Assembly: GCA_905216195.1 (NCBI GenBank)
Contig: CAJMSX010000073.1
Coordinates: 1 to 13,613, forward strand
Source of the DNA: an uncultured bacterium
GTDB taxonomy: Bacteria > Bacteroidota > Bacteroidia > Bacteroidales > Marinifilaceae
Direction: 5' to 3'
DNA: 13,613 nucleotides
Shown: piece by piece, positions 1-5,752 of the stretch
How positions within the stretch are numbered: position 1 is the stretch's first letter
How the letters are laid out: each line of letters begins with the position of its first letter
The notes under the pieces: generated by a model
Databases searched by the model: none
The model's input: the letters and a program-made list of their open reading frames with translations, nothing else
What the model was told of the DNA's origin: nothing
Program-made: the position numbers and the translations under genes

Positions 1-39
1 CGTCCGTTTTATTTCACCCTTAAAAAGCTGAACCTCTAG
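1..39 (+). CDS. Possible C-terminal end of a gene entering from the left edge
   Basis: Frame 1 is open from the window edge and reads RPFYFTLKKLNL before a TAG stop at 37-39. The alternating polar and hydrophobic residues and short basic tail would fit the last beta strand of an outer-membrane protein, but twelve residues cannot identify a family. A hairpin lies shortly downstream (51-95), as expected after a gene end. This may equally be chance open frame. Confidence 0.2.
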   Translation, partial: RPFYFTLKKLNL

Positions 40-50
40 GAGTAAGACGG

Positions 51-95
51 GGGTAAAAGTAATTAAAAATTTCAAATAAAAATCAATTATTACCC
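51..95 (+). terminator. Possible hairpin terminator near the left edge
   Basis: GGGTAA at 51-56 pairs with TTACCC at 90-95, and TAATT at 60-64 pairs with AATTA at 85-89, with a three-base bulge and a 20-base AT-rich loop. The sequence after it (GCTCTTTATTAC) is only moderately T-rich, so this is a weak intrinsic terminator candidate for a rightward gene ending near base 39. The rest of 96-212 is AT-rich and I see nothing else in it. Confidence 0.25.
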
Positions 96-212
96 GCTCT
101 TTATTACAATAAACTGACAGAATCTATAAAAACAAAATTAAATCAATAATAATCAATCTCTTACAAAATACAAAAAATATATCCCCTATACAGTTTTCTT
201 ATCGGTTGTCAG

Positions 213-1349
213 TTACATGACCAAACGACGGGTCAATTTAAAACTCTTCAATCCCCATACCACCCCGGCACTGATTCCGAAGGCCAGGCCAGCCATTCCC
301 AATATCCGTACAATTACCGGAAGAGTACTGATTTTTTCAAAGATATCGTAGGCCACTTGTACGAAAATAAAATGGCACAGATAGATTCCGAAGGTAAAAG
401 AAGCCAGGCGGGACAACCAAGCAAAAGAAGATACGTTCCATTTCTGTATGATCACGAATACGGAAAACGTCATCAGAAAAACATTAATCCCTGCAAAATA
501 CCAAATGATCTCCAGATTGGCATAATTGCCGGGGAAATATTTCTGAGTTTCCACAAAACCGAAAGAGGTGATGAAATAACCGGTCAGAAACATAGGAATA
601 GTTATACTCAAGGTGCGTTTCCAACTCCACGAAAGCGGATACTTTACGAGATAGTACGCCAATACCAGATAACCGATAAAGCCGGAAACATAATAAAAGG
701 TACCGTAGTCATTCCAGTCACAAACCCCCAATATTCCCATATTGCCGTAATTTCCGGTATATCCCAGAAGCGGAGCAATCATTTTCAGATAAGGAAGTAG
801 CAAAGAAATCCCCCAAATATACAAAAAAAGCTGGATGTCCCGTTTCTTTGACTGCTCCAGCCAAGCACTTAAAACAGGCATAACCAAATAGAGTCCTACC
901 AACATATAGAGGTACCACAAAGGAGTGGTATCATAAGTAAAATTAAAAACAAAGGTATATAATTTCGTCCAGGCATTGGTAAAAACAAAGTTTTCCGGTA
1001 CAATCGAAGGACTATTCGTAGTGACCATACCATTCAAATACAAGGAAAACAACAGCGGTAAAACGACCGACCAAAAAAGAAGAGGCAAAAGCAACCGTCC
1101 GATGCGTTTCCGGTAAAAATCCGGCATACTTATCCGAACCGGCAACAAAAGGACGCCGGTCATCATGACAAATAAAGGTACGCAAGGACGTACAAAACTT
1201 CCGGCAAATACTCCCGTTAGAAAAGCATCCGGATTAGTATCGAACTGAGCCACAAAAGGATCACAGCAATGAGAAAATACAACCAGAAAGCAGGCTATAA
1301 CCCGCAGTAAATCGATCCAACCGATATTTTTTCTTTCTTTTGTTTCCAT
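213..1349 (-). CDS. Acyltransferase 3 family integral membrane protein
   Basis: The 378-residue protein is a multi-pass membrane protein of the acyltransferase 3 family (OafA/WecH-like). These enzymes move acyl groups, often acetyl, onto sugars of surface polysaccharides, LPS or other envelope glycans. R16 and H27 form the R-x10-H motif of the family in the first membrane segment (about 12-28). VRPCVPLFVMMTGVLLLP at 53-70, TPLWYLYMLVGLYL at 142-155 and GIYLCH at 321-326 are family-typical blocks. About ten hydrophobic segments are visible, and the length is normal for the stand-alone form without an SGNH domain. The gene is divergent from the response regulator gene. No glycan genes are adjacent, so the acceptor is unknown. 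Family assignment is firm; the substrate is not. Confidence 0.88.
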   Translation of the reverse strand: METKERKNIGWIDLLRVIACFLVVFSHCCDPFVAQFDTNPDAFLTGVFAGSFVRPCVPLFVMMTGVLLLPVRISMPDFYRKRIGRLLLPLLFWSVVLPLLFSLYLNGMVTTNSPSIVPENFVFTNAWTKLYTFVFNFTYDTTPLWYLYMLVGLYLVMPVLSAWLEQSKKRDIQLFLYIWGISLLLPYLKMIAPLLGYTGNYGNMGILGVCDWNDYGTFYYVSGFIGYLVLAYYLVKYPLSWSWKRTLSITIPMFLTGYFITSFGFVETQKYFPGNYANLEIIWYFAGINVFLMTFSVFVIIQKWNVSSFAWLSRLASFTFGIYLCHFIFVQVAYDIFEKISTLPVIVRILGMAGLAFGISAGVVWGLKSFKLTRRLVM

Positions 1350-1456
1350 TCGGTAAACTTATAAATAATAAAACACCCTCCTCTCCCCTCATCCGTGCAA
1401 CCTTCCAGGCAATCCTCTCTCCTTCAGTCCTCAACCGAGTGAATCTTCCGTCCTTA

Positions 1457-1464
1457 CAAAAATA
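1457..1464 (-). promoter_or_regulatory. Candidate Bacteroides -7 box for the acyltransferase gene
   Basis: On the minus strand the sequence is TATTTTTG, which matches the TAnnTTTG -7 consensus of the Bacteroidota primary sigma factor. It lies about 108 bases upstream of the ATG at 1349. No clear TTTG -33 box is found 19-21 bases further upstream; that stretch is AT-rich. The rest of the 217-base divergent intergenic region (1350-1566) holds no clear promoter for the rightward regulator gene. Confidence 0.35.
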
Positions 1465-1566
1465 GAAATTAATATTTATTTTTTAATTATTATAAAAAAT
1501 ATTCTACTCCGATGACACTTTTTTTCTTTTTGATTGTCTTGATTACGAAATAAATAATACTGATAT

Positions 1567-2265
1567 ATGGAAGCTAAACTAAAAGTTTTATACGCAGAAA
1601 ATGACGCTGCTATTGCTCAAATCACCCGGAAGCTTCTGGAAAAAAACGGCTTTGATGTATATTGGACATCCGATGGAAACGATACCTGGAAAATATTCCA
1701 GGAAGCAGTTTTCGACATTATCCTTCTGAGTCTCAGACTGCCTTATAAAAGCGGAATCGACTTGTTCCTTTTGATCCGGGAGATCAATCCATACATACCG
1801 GTACTGATTCTGGGAGCGGACCCGAAATTATGCGCTTCTTCTCTCCAGATAGGCGTCGATGACTTCGTGCGTAAAGATGCGGACATCGAAGAAATCTGCG
1901 TTCGTATTCATATCGCCTACGACAGACATCAATCGCAAAAAACAGATCATCCTACCCACCATCTCTTTACACTTTCTCCTCATACCACTTTCGACAGTCT
2001 TACCCGTATACTCACGGTACAAGAACAACAGTACCGGTTATCCACGGTACCCGCTCAAATTTTATATATTCTGTGTCTGAACCAAAACCAATATCTCTCT
2101 TCTGCTTTTATTTGTAAAAAAATATGGAATAACGATACCCCGGGAAAGATACGGTTGCTTCAGGATTACCTCTCCCAACTCCGTAAACACCTCTGCAAAG
2201 ATCCGCAATTAAATCTTCTGAATCAATATGGAAGAGGATACTGTCTCTATGCTGCAGAAATATAA
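1567..2265 (+). CDS. OmpR-type response regulator with degenerate receiver
   Basis: The 232-residue protein has a receiver domain (about 5-118) and a C-terminal OmpR/PhoB winged-helix DNA-binding domain (about 133-230, with LRKHL at 205-209 and YGRGYCL at 221-227). The receiver fold is recognisable: acidic pocket E11/D13 and conserved lysine K103 are present. The phosphoacceptor aspartate is replaced by serine (LLSLRLP, S55), the switch threonine/serine is glycine (G83), and the proline after the lysine is D104. Classical aspartyl phosphorylation therefore looks impossible, and the protein probably acts as a phosphorylation-independent (atypical) regulator. No histidine kinase gene is in the window. 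It is flanked by the divergent acyltransferase and the convergent lipoprotein operon; which genes it controls is not shown by the sequence. Confidence 0.88.
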   Translation: MEAKLKVLYAENDAAIAQITRKLLEKNGFDVYWTSDGNDTWKIFQEAVFDIILLSLRLPYKSGIDLFLLIREINPYIPVLILGADPKLCASSLQIGVDDFVRKDADIEEICVRIHIAYDRHQSQKTDHPTHHLFTLSPHTTFDSLTRILTVQEQQYRLSTVPAQILYILCLNQNQYLSSAFICKKIWNNDTPGKIRLLQDYLSQLRKHLCKDPQLNLLNQYGRGYCLYAAEI

Positions 2266-2405
2266 CCTTCTTTTTTCGGTTTCCACAACAGTTCGGGGGA
2301 GATCATCCTTTGTTCGCAGCCTTACGGAAAGACCCGGATCAAAATACGGGAATTTCAGCTATTCCGGATGACCTCCCCCCTCTTCAGCCGTAACTAAAAA
2401 TATTT
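2266..2405. other. Convergent intergenic region with an inverted repeat and an open-frame extension
   Basis: This 140-base gap separates the regulator gene from the convergent lipoprotein gene. It contains a 14-base inverted repeat (2295-2308 and 2366-2379). The frame of the regulator stays open after its TAA for 43 more codons, to a TAA at 2395-2397. That extension contains KIREFQLFRM, which is reminiscent of the LTxxEFxLLRxL helix that starts OmpR-type DNA-binding domains. It may be a relic of a duplicated output domain or chance. Confidence 0.3.
2295..2379 (-). repeat. 14-base inverted repeat, possible terminator of the lipoprotein operon
   Basis: GGGGGAGATCATCC at 2295-2308 is matched by GGATGACCTCCCCC at 2366-2379, with one mismatch that becomes a G-U pair in minus-strand RNA. 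The spacer is 57 bases. It lies 26 bases past the end of the leftward lipoprotein operon, where a terminator is expected, but no T-tract follows on either strand. Confidence 0.35.
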
Positions 2406-3239
2406 CTAATTCCGGAAGCCTCCCGACGGATCAAAAGGTTGGCCTTCAAAAAAATGGCTGATGGAAACCCCGTCCGTAGCAGAAGAAACATTATGAAACT
2501 CCCAGTTGAACTGCCCGGTTCGAAAATCCAAACAACACAACCATTGATAAGAAACTACCGAACCGTTTTCTCCCAGGACTCCCACCCCACTGGTTCCCTT
2601 TTGCTCTCCCCATATATCATCGAAAATCCGGAAGGTCCAGAAAAATACAGAAGTATTGATGGTCGTCTTAGAAGCAATATGAGCATCTCCGCTCAAAAAT
2701 GCACACTTCGAATTCGCCTCCATCCGGGCTAAAATCTGCGGTCCCGGACGGGAAATCGTATCTCTCTCGATAGGTCTGATCGTATCTCTTCCTTCAGGCC
2801 CATCCCCGTCTCCAGGACCTGCACTCCAGGGAGTGATTTTAATTACAGCATGAGCCGGGCGGGTAAAAATACAGTAATTCCCGCCTTCTCCCGAACGGGT
2901 AGGCAAGAAAGGATATTCCAGTTTTATCTCACAGGAATCCTCCTCTGCCGTCGCCAGAACCTTATTGACATCGGCCAGATTCGCCTGTAAATCTGCATAG
3001 GCAGTTCCCGATACATGCAGCACGCTTTCGGCAAAATTCCGGTCAATCGTCAACACCAACCGGTTATCGATAGCCCGCACATATTTTTTTAACTCGACAA
3101 TCTGCTGCGAGGGGTAAGCTTTGGTCCAGCCTTCTATTTCCTGAGAATTTTTTTTCTCCGGCTGCCATTTATCCGTCTCATTTGTACAACTCATCATACA
3201 AACAAACACTATACCGTATAAAAACACACTTATTTTCAT
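2406..3239 (-). CDS. Two-part lipoprotein sharing a module with its upstream neighbour
   Basis: The 277-residue product has a lipoprotein signal peptide with the likely lipidated cysteine at C18 (VCMMSC), so it should be anchored in the envelope. Residues 40-94 align without gaps to residues 100-154 of the protein encoded just upstream, with 22 of 55 identical, including KxYPxQ, DNRxV, ID and AYxDL. A linker rich in Gly, Pro and charged residues (about 140-167, with GPGDGDGPEGRDTI) leads to a C-terminal part (about 170-277) rich in aromatic residues and glycine, with a CC pair (YQWLCCLDF). I do not recognise that part. The gene starts three bases after the upstream gene's stop, so the two are surely co-transcribed and probably work together. 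Function unknown. Confidence 0.78.
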   Translation of the reverse strand: MKISVFLYGIVFVCMMSCTNETDKWQPEKKNSQEIEGWTKAYPSQQIVELKKYVRAIDNRLVLTIDRNFAESVLHVSGTAYADLQANLADVNKVLATAEEDSCEIKLEYPFLPTRSGEGGNYCIFTRPAHAVIKITPWSAGPGDGDGPEGRDTIRPIERDTISRPGPQILARMEANSKCAFLSGDAHIASKTTINTSVFFWTFRIFDDIWGEQKGTSGVGVLGENGSVVSYQWLCCLDFRTGQFNWEFHNVSSATDGVSISHFFEGQPFDPSGGFRN

Positions 3240-3242
3240 AAC

Positions 3243-3731
3243 TTATTTCGTTTTATTCTTTACCATTCCTACCCGGTTACATTCCCGGATATTCTCCTTC
3301 AGATCCTTATATGCGCGGGGATCTACTTTCAGACTATCGACCGCTGTGATGGAGTCGATACCAATCACCCAACGGTTATCCTTTTCGACCACAAAAGTCC
3401 TCAACCGAAGAAAATCTTGTGCCGGATAGCCTTTTTTCCAACGCAAACCTTCCTTTACCGCCCGGTAAGTGGCCGGATCGACCTGCAGCTTATTTACCGC
3501 TTCAACCGAATCTATCGTCAATACGGGATAGCCGTCGCGCTCCTGTATGTACTTTCCCAATATGTTGAAACTTTCAACATCGATATCAGGTTTTACCAAC
3601 CCGGCCGCTTTCACTTCCTTTGCTTCGGGAATCGCTTTTTTGCTTTTATTCTGTTTGTATGAGTCACAACCCCATAAAAAGAAAAAGCTGAAAACAACCG
3701 GAAATACAATTAAAATAACATTCTTGTTCAT
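3243..3731 (-). CDS. Small lipoprotein with two copies of a ~36-residue repeat
   Basis: The 162-residue product has a hydrophobic signal and a lipobox ending FLWGC, with C22 as the probable lipidated residue. After a lysine-rich spacer it carries two repeats: residues 61-96 and 113-148 align without gaps (15 of 36 identical). Each has an ID pair, an AV pair, LxVDP and a tyrosine before a charged helix. The second repeat, with its lead-in from about residue 100, is the part shared with the downstream lipoprotein. It is the first gene of a two-gene operon, with a -7 promoter box about 63 bases upstream. I recognise no known family; envelope location follows from the signal peptide. Confidence 0.75.
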   Translation of the reverse strand: MNKNVILIVFPVVFSFFFLWGCDSYKQNKSKKAIPEAKEVKAAGLVKPDIDVESFNILGKYIQERDGYPVLTIDSVEAVNKLQVDPATYRAVKEGLRWKKGYPAQDFLRLRTFVVEKDNRWVIGIDSITAVDSLKVDPRAYKDLKENIRECNRVGMVKNKTK

Positions 3732-3793
3732 GATCGTATAGGTTAATTAGAAATTCTACAACAACTAAAAAATATTTTTTATATTATAATAAA

Positions 3794-3801
3794 CAAATAT
3801 A
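3794..3801 (-). promoter_or_regulatory. Candidate -7 box for the lipoprotein operon
   Basis: The minus strand reads TATATTTG, a full match to the Bacteroidota TAnnTTTG box, about 63 bases upstream of the ATG at 3731 in an AT-rich stretch. A TTTG -33 box at the usual spacing is not evident. The box would give a 5' leader of roughly 50 bases. Confidence 0.45.
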
Positions 3802-3880
3802 TTTCTTTATAGTTAATATAAATCCACGAAGTTTCTTAAAATTGCCGGAATCTACCCTAAAATATACTATTCAAAACTTA

Positions 3881-3909
3881 GCCGGATAATTATATTCCGG
3901 AATCCCGGC
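3881..3909 (-). terminator. Weak hairpin just downstream of the 180-residue ORF
   Basis: GCCGG at 3881-3885 can pair with CCGGC at 3905-3909, and the 10-base palindrome ATTCCGGAAT (3894-3903) lies inside. It starts eight bases after the stop of the leftward gene ending at 3917 and is followed on that strand by TAAGTTTTG. It may be a terminator, but the stem is short. Confidence 0.25.
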
Positions 3910-3916
3910 GATTCGA

Positions 3917-4459
3917 TTATCTTTCCCTGGATGAAAAGTCACAACCGGTCAAACTCTCCAACTTTGTAAAATCGAAATCTTCAAACTCATACGGATTCCA
4001 GTTTAATCCCGTAACGTCCAACGCCTCTCCTTTTTCAATCAATTGATCCAGATCGAAATGCAAAGAAAGAAACACGCGATACATCGCTCTCATAAATTTG
4101 TGAGTAAACGGAAGCGAAGACTGATCATTCAGAAATTCCATAATTAAAGTCCGGAACCATACATCCTTTTCATTTACCCTCAGAACCGGGGAGCGTACGG
4201 AAAGAAGCTTTCCGATCAGATCGAGAGGGTTGAGCCGGCAATTCCGGTATTTCAACACCGAATCCAACAGGCCGAACGGATAAAGTACCGGGATATAATC
4301 CCTGGATTCATAGGAGACCCGGATTGCAGTTTCCCAATAATCTTCCAAAAGATAATGATCCGCTTCCAACCTTTTTACCGTAAAAAACTTATTATACGTT
4401 TTTGTCTCAACTACTTTAAGTTTATACGGAAAATACACACCTATAATTTCTTTATTCAT
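3917..4459 (-). CDS. Hypothetical protein, possibly element- or phage-derived
   Basis: This is a 180-residue soluble protein without signal peptide or membrane segment. Residues 55-65 (YIPVLYPFGLL) and 132-158 (SLHFDLDQLIEKG, then ALDVTGLNWNPY) faintly recall, from memory, small proteins found in Bacteroidota prophages and integrative elements that carry an IPxLxPLxDL block and a C-terminal HFDxxxLIxxGxAxDI block. This is an uncertain resemblance and gives no function. The start at 4459 is the only reasonable methionine near the N terminus; no Shine-Dalgarno is seen. A small ORF ends 20 bases upstream on the same strand. Confidence 0.6.
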   Translation of the reverse strand: MNKEIIGVYFPYKLKVVETKTYNKFFTVKRLEADHYLLEDYWETAIRVSYESRDYIPVLYPFGLLDSVLKYRNCRLNPLDLIGKLLSVRSPVLRVNEKDVWFRTLIMEFLNDQSSLPFTHKFMRAMYRVFLSLHFDLDQLIEKGEALDVTGLNWNPYEFEDFDFTKLESLTGCDFSSRER

Positions 4460-4479
4460 AATTTAATGATTTTAAAATT

Positions 4480-4692
4480 TTACATATAATCTGGTGAAAT
4501 TAATTCAAAATTGAATGATTTTATACAGCATATTACACCTAATATTAGCAAAAGCATAGAGAAGAGACTACCGGAATAAAAAATAGTGTCAAAACCTTCC
4601 AGTCGGAAGATCAGAAACATCCGGAGAAAAATCTTTATTATTGCCTGAAATTCTACCGGTTTGAAATCAGAATGAAAATGACAATATTTCAA
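4480..4692 (-). CDS. Small ORF with one membrane segment, doubtful
   Basis: The 70-residue reading has one strongly hydrophobic stretch (about residues 40-58) near the C terminus. It lies 20 bases upstream of the 180-residue ORF on the same strand. No ribosome binding site, convincing promoter or known family supports it, and the region is AT-rich, where hydrophobic chance ORFs are common. It is listed because position and strand are compatible with a two-gene unit. Confidence 0.22.
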   Translation of the reverse strand: MKYCHFHSDFKPVEFQAIIKIFLRMFLIFRLEGFDTIFYSGSLFSMLLLILGVICCIKSFNFELISPDYM

Positions 4693-4889
4693 TTTTATGT
4701 TTTACAAATATTAAAAAGACAAAATACAAATTACCAATTTTCAATGTAATTATTAATAAACATAAGACATTATTGGGGAACATTCCTTTTTCAATTTCCG
4801 TTAAAAACAGAAATCAATACAGGAGAAAAGGATAAAAGCGTACCGACAGCTGACGCCTAACTAGTACGAATATTAAAAATAACAAAGCC

Positions 4890-5342
4890 ATGAATGATTT
4901 GAAAAACAGTGAAAGCAATTTTCGGAGCGAAGAAAGAAACAGAATTCATTCCGACCGTGTAGAGAGAGATGTAGAAAATCTGATGGGGAACGAAACCGGA
5001 CATGCCGAACGTCAGAACGACAAGGCTGAACGGAAAATAGAAAAAGCCGAAAAGAAAATGGATAAAGCTCACGAAGCTGAAAGAAAAGCGGAGGAAGAAC
5101 GTTCCAAAGGAAATTTCAATAGTGCGGAACGCCAGGAAGACAAAGCCGAACGGAAAACGGAAAAAGCTGAAAAAAAAATAGATAAAGCTCATGAAGCTGC
5201 CCGGGAAGCAGACCGGAGTACTTACCGGACCGACGAAAAAAAACAGAATTTTTTCAGAGAAAATCCGTTGAACAATAATGATTCCGATTACCGGAACGAA
5301 GAGGACCGGAAAGCCCGGGAAGCCGGAGAATGGAATAAATAA
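4890..5342 (+). CDS. Highly charged coiled-coil protein with internal duplication
   Basis: The 150-residue protein is dominated by Lys, Glu, Arg, Asp and Ala and has no signal peptide or membrane segment, so it is probably cytoplasmic. Residues 39-68 and 79-108 are a direct repeat at a spacing of exactly 40 residues (24 of 30 identical). Within each copy there is a heptad rhythm beginning KAERKxE and KAEKKxD (K45, K52, K59, K66 in the first copy), with Ala and Ile/Met on one face, so a long alpha-helix or coiled coil is expected. The N and C termini are polar and Asn-rich. Such Lys/Glu/Ala-rich, hydrophilic repeat proteins resemble LEA-type stress proteins in composition, but this is composition only. 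It is a lone gene, divergent from the 4692-3917 unit. Confidence 0.65.
   Translation: MNDLKNSESNFRSEERNRIHSDRVERDVENLMGNETGHAERQNDKAERKIEKAEKKMDKAHEAERKAEEERSKGNFNSAERQEDKAERKTEKAEKKIDKAHEAAREADRSTYRTDEKKQNFFRENPLNNNDSDYRNEEDRKAREAGEWNK
5004..5216 (+). repeat. Tandem coding duplication, period 120 bases
   Basis: Bases 5004-5096 and 5124-5216 encode near-identical charged segments exactly 120 bases apart. Several third-codon positions differ (for example GAACGTCAG versus GAACGCCAG), so the duplication is not recent and the protein sequence has been kept under selection. Confidence 0.7.
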
Positions 5343-5345
5343 TCC

Positions 5346-5377
5346 CTATACCCCCCAAACGAAAGGCAAGGGTATAG
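5346..5377 (+). terminator. Hairpin directly after the coiled-coil gene
   Basis: CTATACCC (5346-5353) and GGGTATAG (5370-5377) form a perfect 8-base stem with a 16-base loop, four bases after the stop codon. No T-tract follows, so it may be a weak terminator or a 3'-end-stabilising hairpin. Confidence 0.4.
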
Positions 5378-5401
5378 CCATACAGATTAAAAATATCCCC
5401 G

Positions 5402-5477
5402 GAATCACACGGAAGAAAGCGAATTTCGTATCGGAGAAAAACCGTTCATAAACGAAATAGGGAATTCCGTGTGATTC
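5402..5477. repeat. Nested perfect inverted repeat
   Basis: GAATCACACGGAA (5402-5414) and TTCCGTGTGATTC (5465-5477) are perfect 13-base arms. Inside them ATTTCGT (5423-5429) pairs with ACGAAAT (5452-5458), and CGG (5432-5434) with CCG (5442-5444). The 76-base unit could fold into one long interrupted hairpin on either strand. It is not followed by a T-tract. Confidence 0.6.
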
Positions 5478-5626
5478 GCCTTTATCATCTACCTGATTTT
5501 TTCCCTTTCTTTTCTTTCTGGTCGCAAATTCCCGGTATACATCCTGCCCTTTTTCCCGAAACAAAAATCCCGGCGATTCCTCCAACCGCGCCGCTTTTAT
5601 CCTCTCCACCGACTTACATTCCAGTC

Positions 5627-5638
5627 AAAACCGGTTTT
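5627..5638. promoter_or_regulatory. Palindrome upstream of the efflux operon, possible operator
   Basis: AAAACCGGTTTT is a perfect 12-base palindrome, 114 bases before the adaptor start codon at 5753. Its symmetry would fit a dimeric repressor site, but no regulator gene is adjacent and AT-flanked CCGG palindromes are not rare in this CCGG-rich DNA. Confidence 0.25.
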
Positions 5639-5752
5639 ACATCCACTTTTGTAAACTATTTTAAGATTATTACGTATATGTTCCATAATATTTGATATCA
5701 TGGATAAGCCGATCTGTCAAATCATCGCCAACCTACTAATTCAAAATCGTTT

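Larger units (their letters stand above)
5343..5752. other. 410-base stretch without a convincing gene
   Basis: The stretch between the coiled-coil gene and the efflux operon holds the 5346-5377 hairpin, a nested inverted repeat (5402-5477), a 12-base palindrome (5627-5638) and the presumed efflux promoter. The longest frame is an 87-codon leftward ORF (5346-5609) with a hydrophobic C-terminal end. It has no recognisable domain and runs through the inverted repeat, so I do not call it. No clean TAnnTTTG box is found; the nearest are TAATATTTG at 5686-5694 (one base too long) and a TTTG at 5648-5651. Confidence 0.4.

Noticed and set aside
112..214. 8-base inverted repeat AACTGACA / TGTCAGTT flanking AT-rich DNA downstream of the acyltransferase gene
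   Set aside because: The arms are short and 87 bases apart, expected by chance, and one arm overlaps the gene end.
357..800. 147-codon ORF opposite the acyltransferase gene
   Set aside because: The opposite strand encodes a clear membrane enzyme across the same bases; this frame is its shadow.
4774..4806. GGGGAAC motif with a TTTTTCAATTTCC stretch, resembling an extracytoplasmic sigma factor promoter before the coiled-coil gene
   Set aside because: Only the GGAAC part matches and no consensus -10 sequence lies at the right distance; there is no basis to name a sigma factor.
5346..5609. Leftward 87-codon ORF with hydrophobic C-terminal end
   Set aside because: It has no recognisable domain, runs through the nested inverted repeat and ends right at the hairpin after the coiled-coil gene. 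Neither promoter nor ribosome site is seen. It is probably a chance frame.
5471..5695. Rightward 74-codon ORF ahead of the efflux operon
   Set aside because: The reading is proline-rich without domain features, overlaps the opposite ORF and the palindrome, and looks like non-coding leader sequence.
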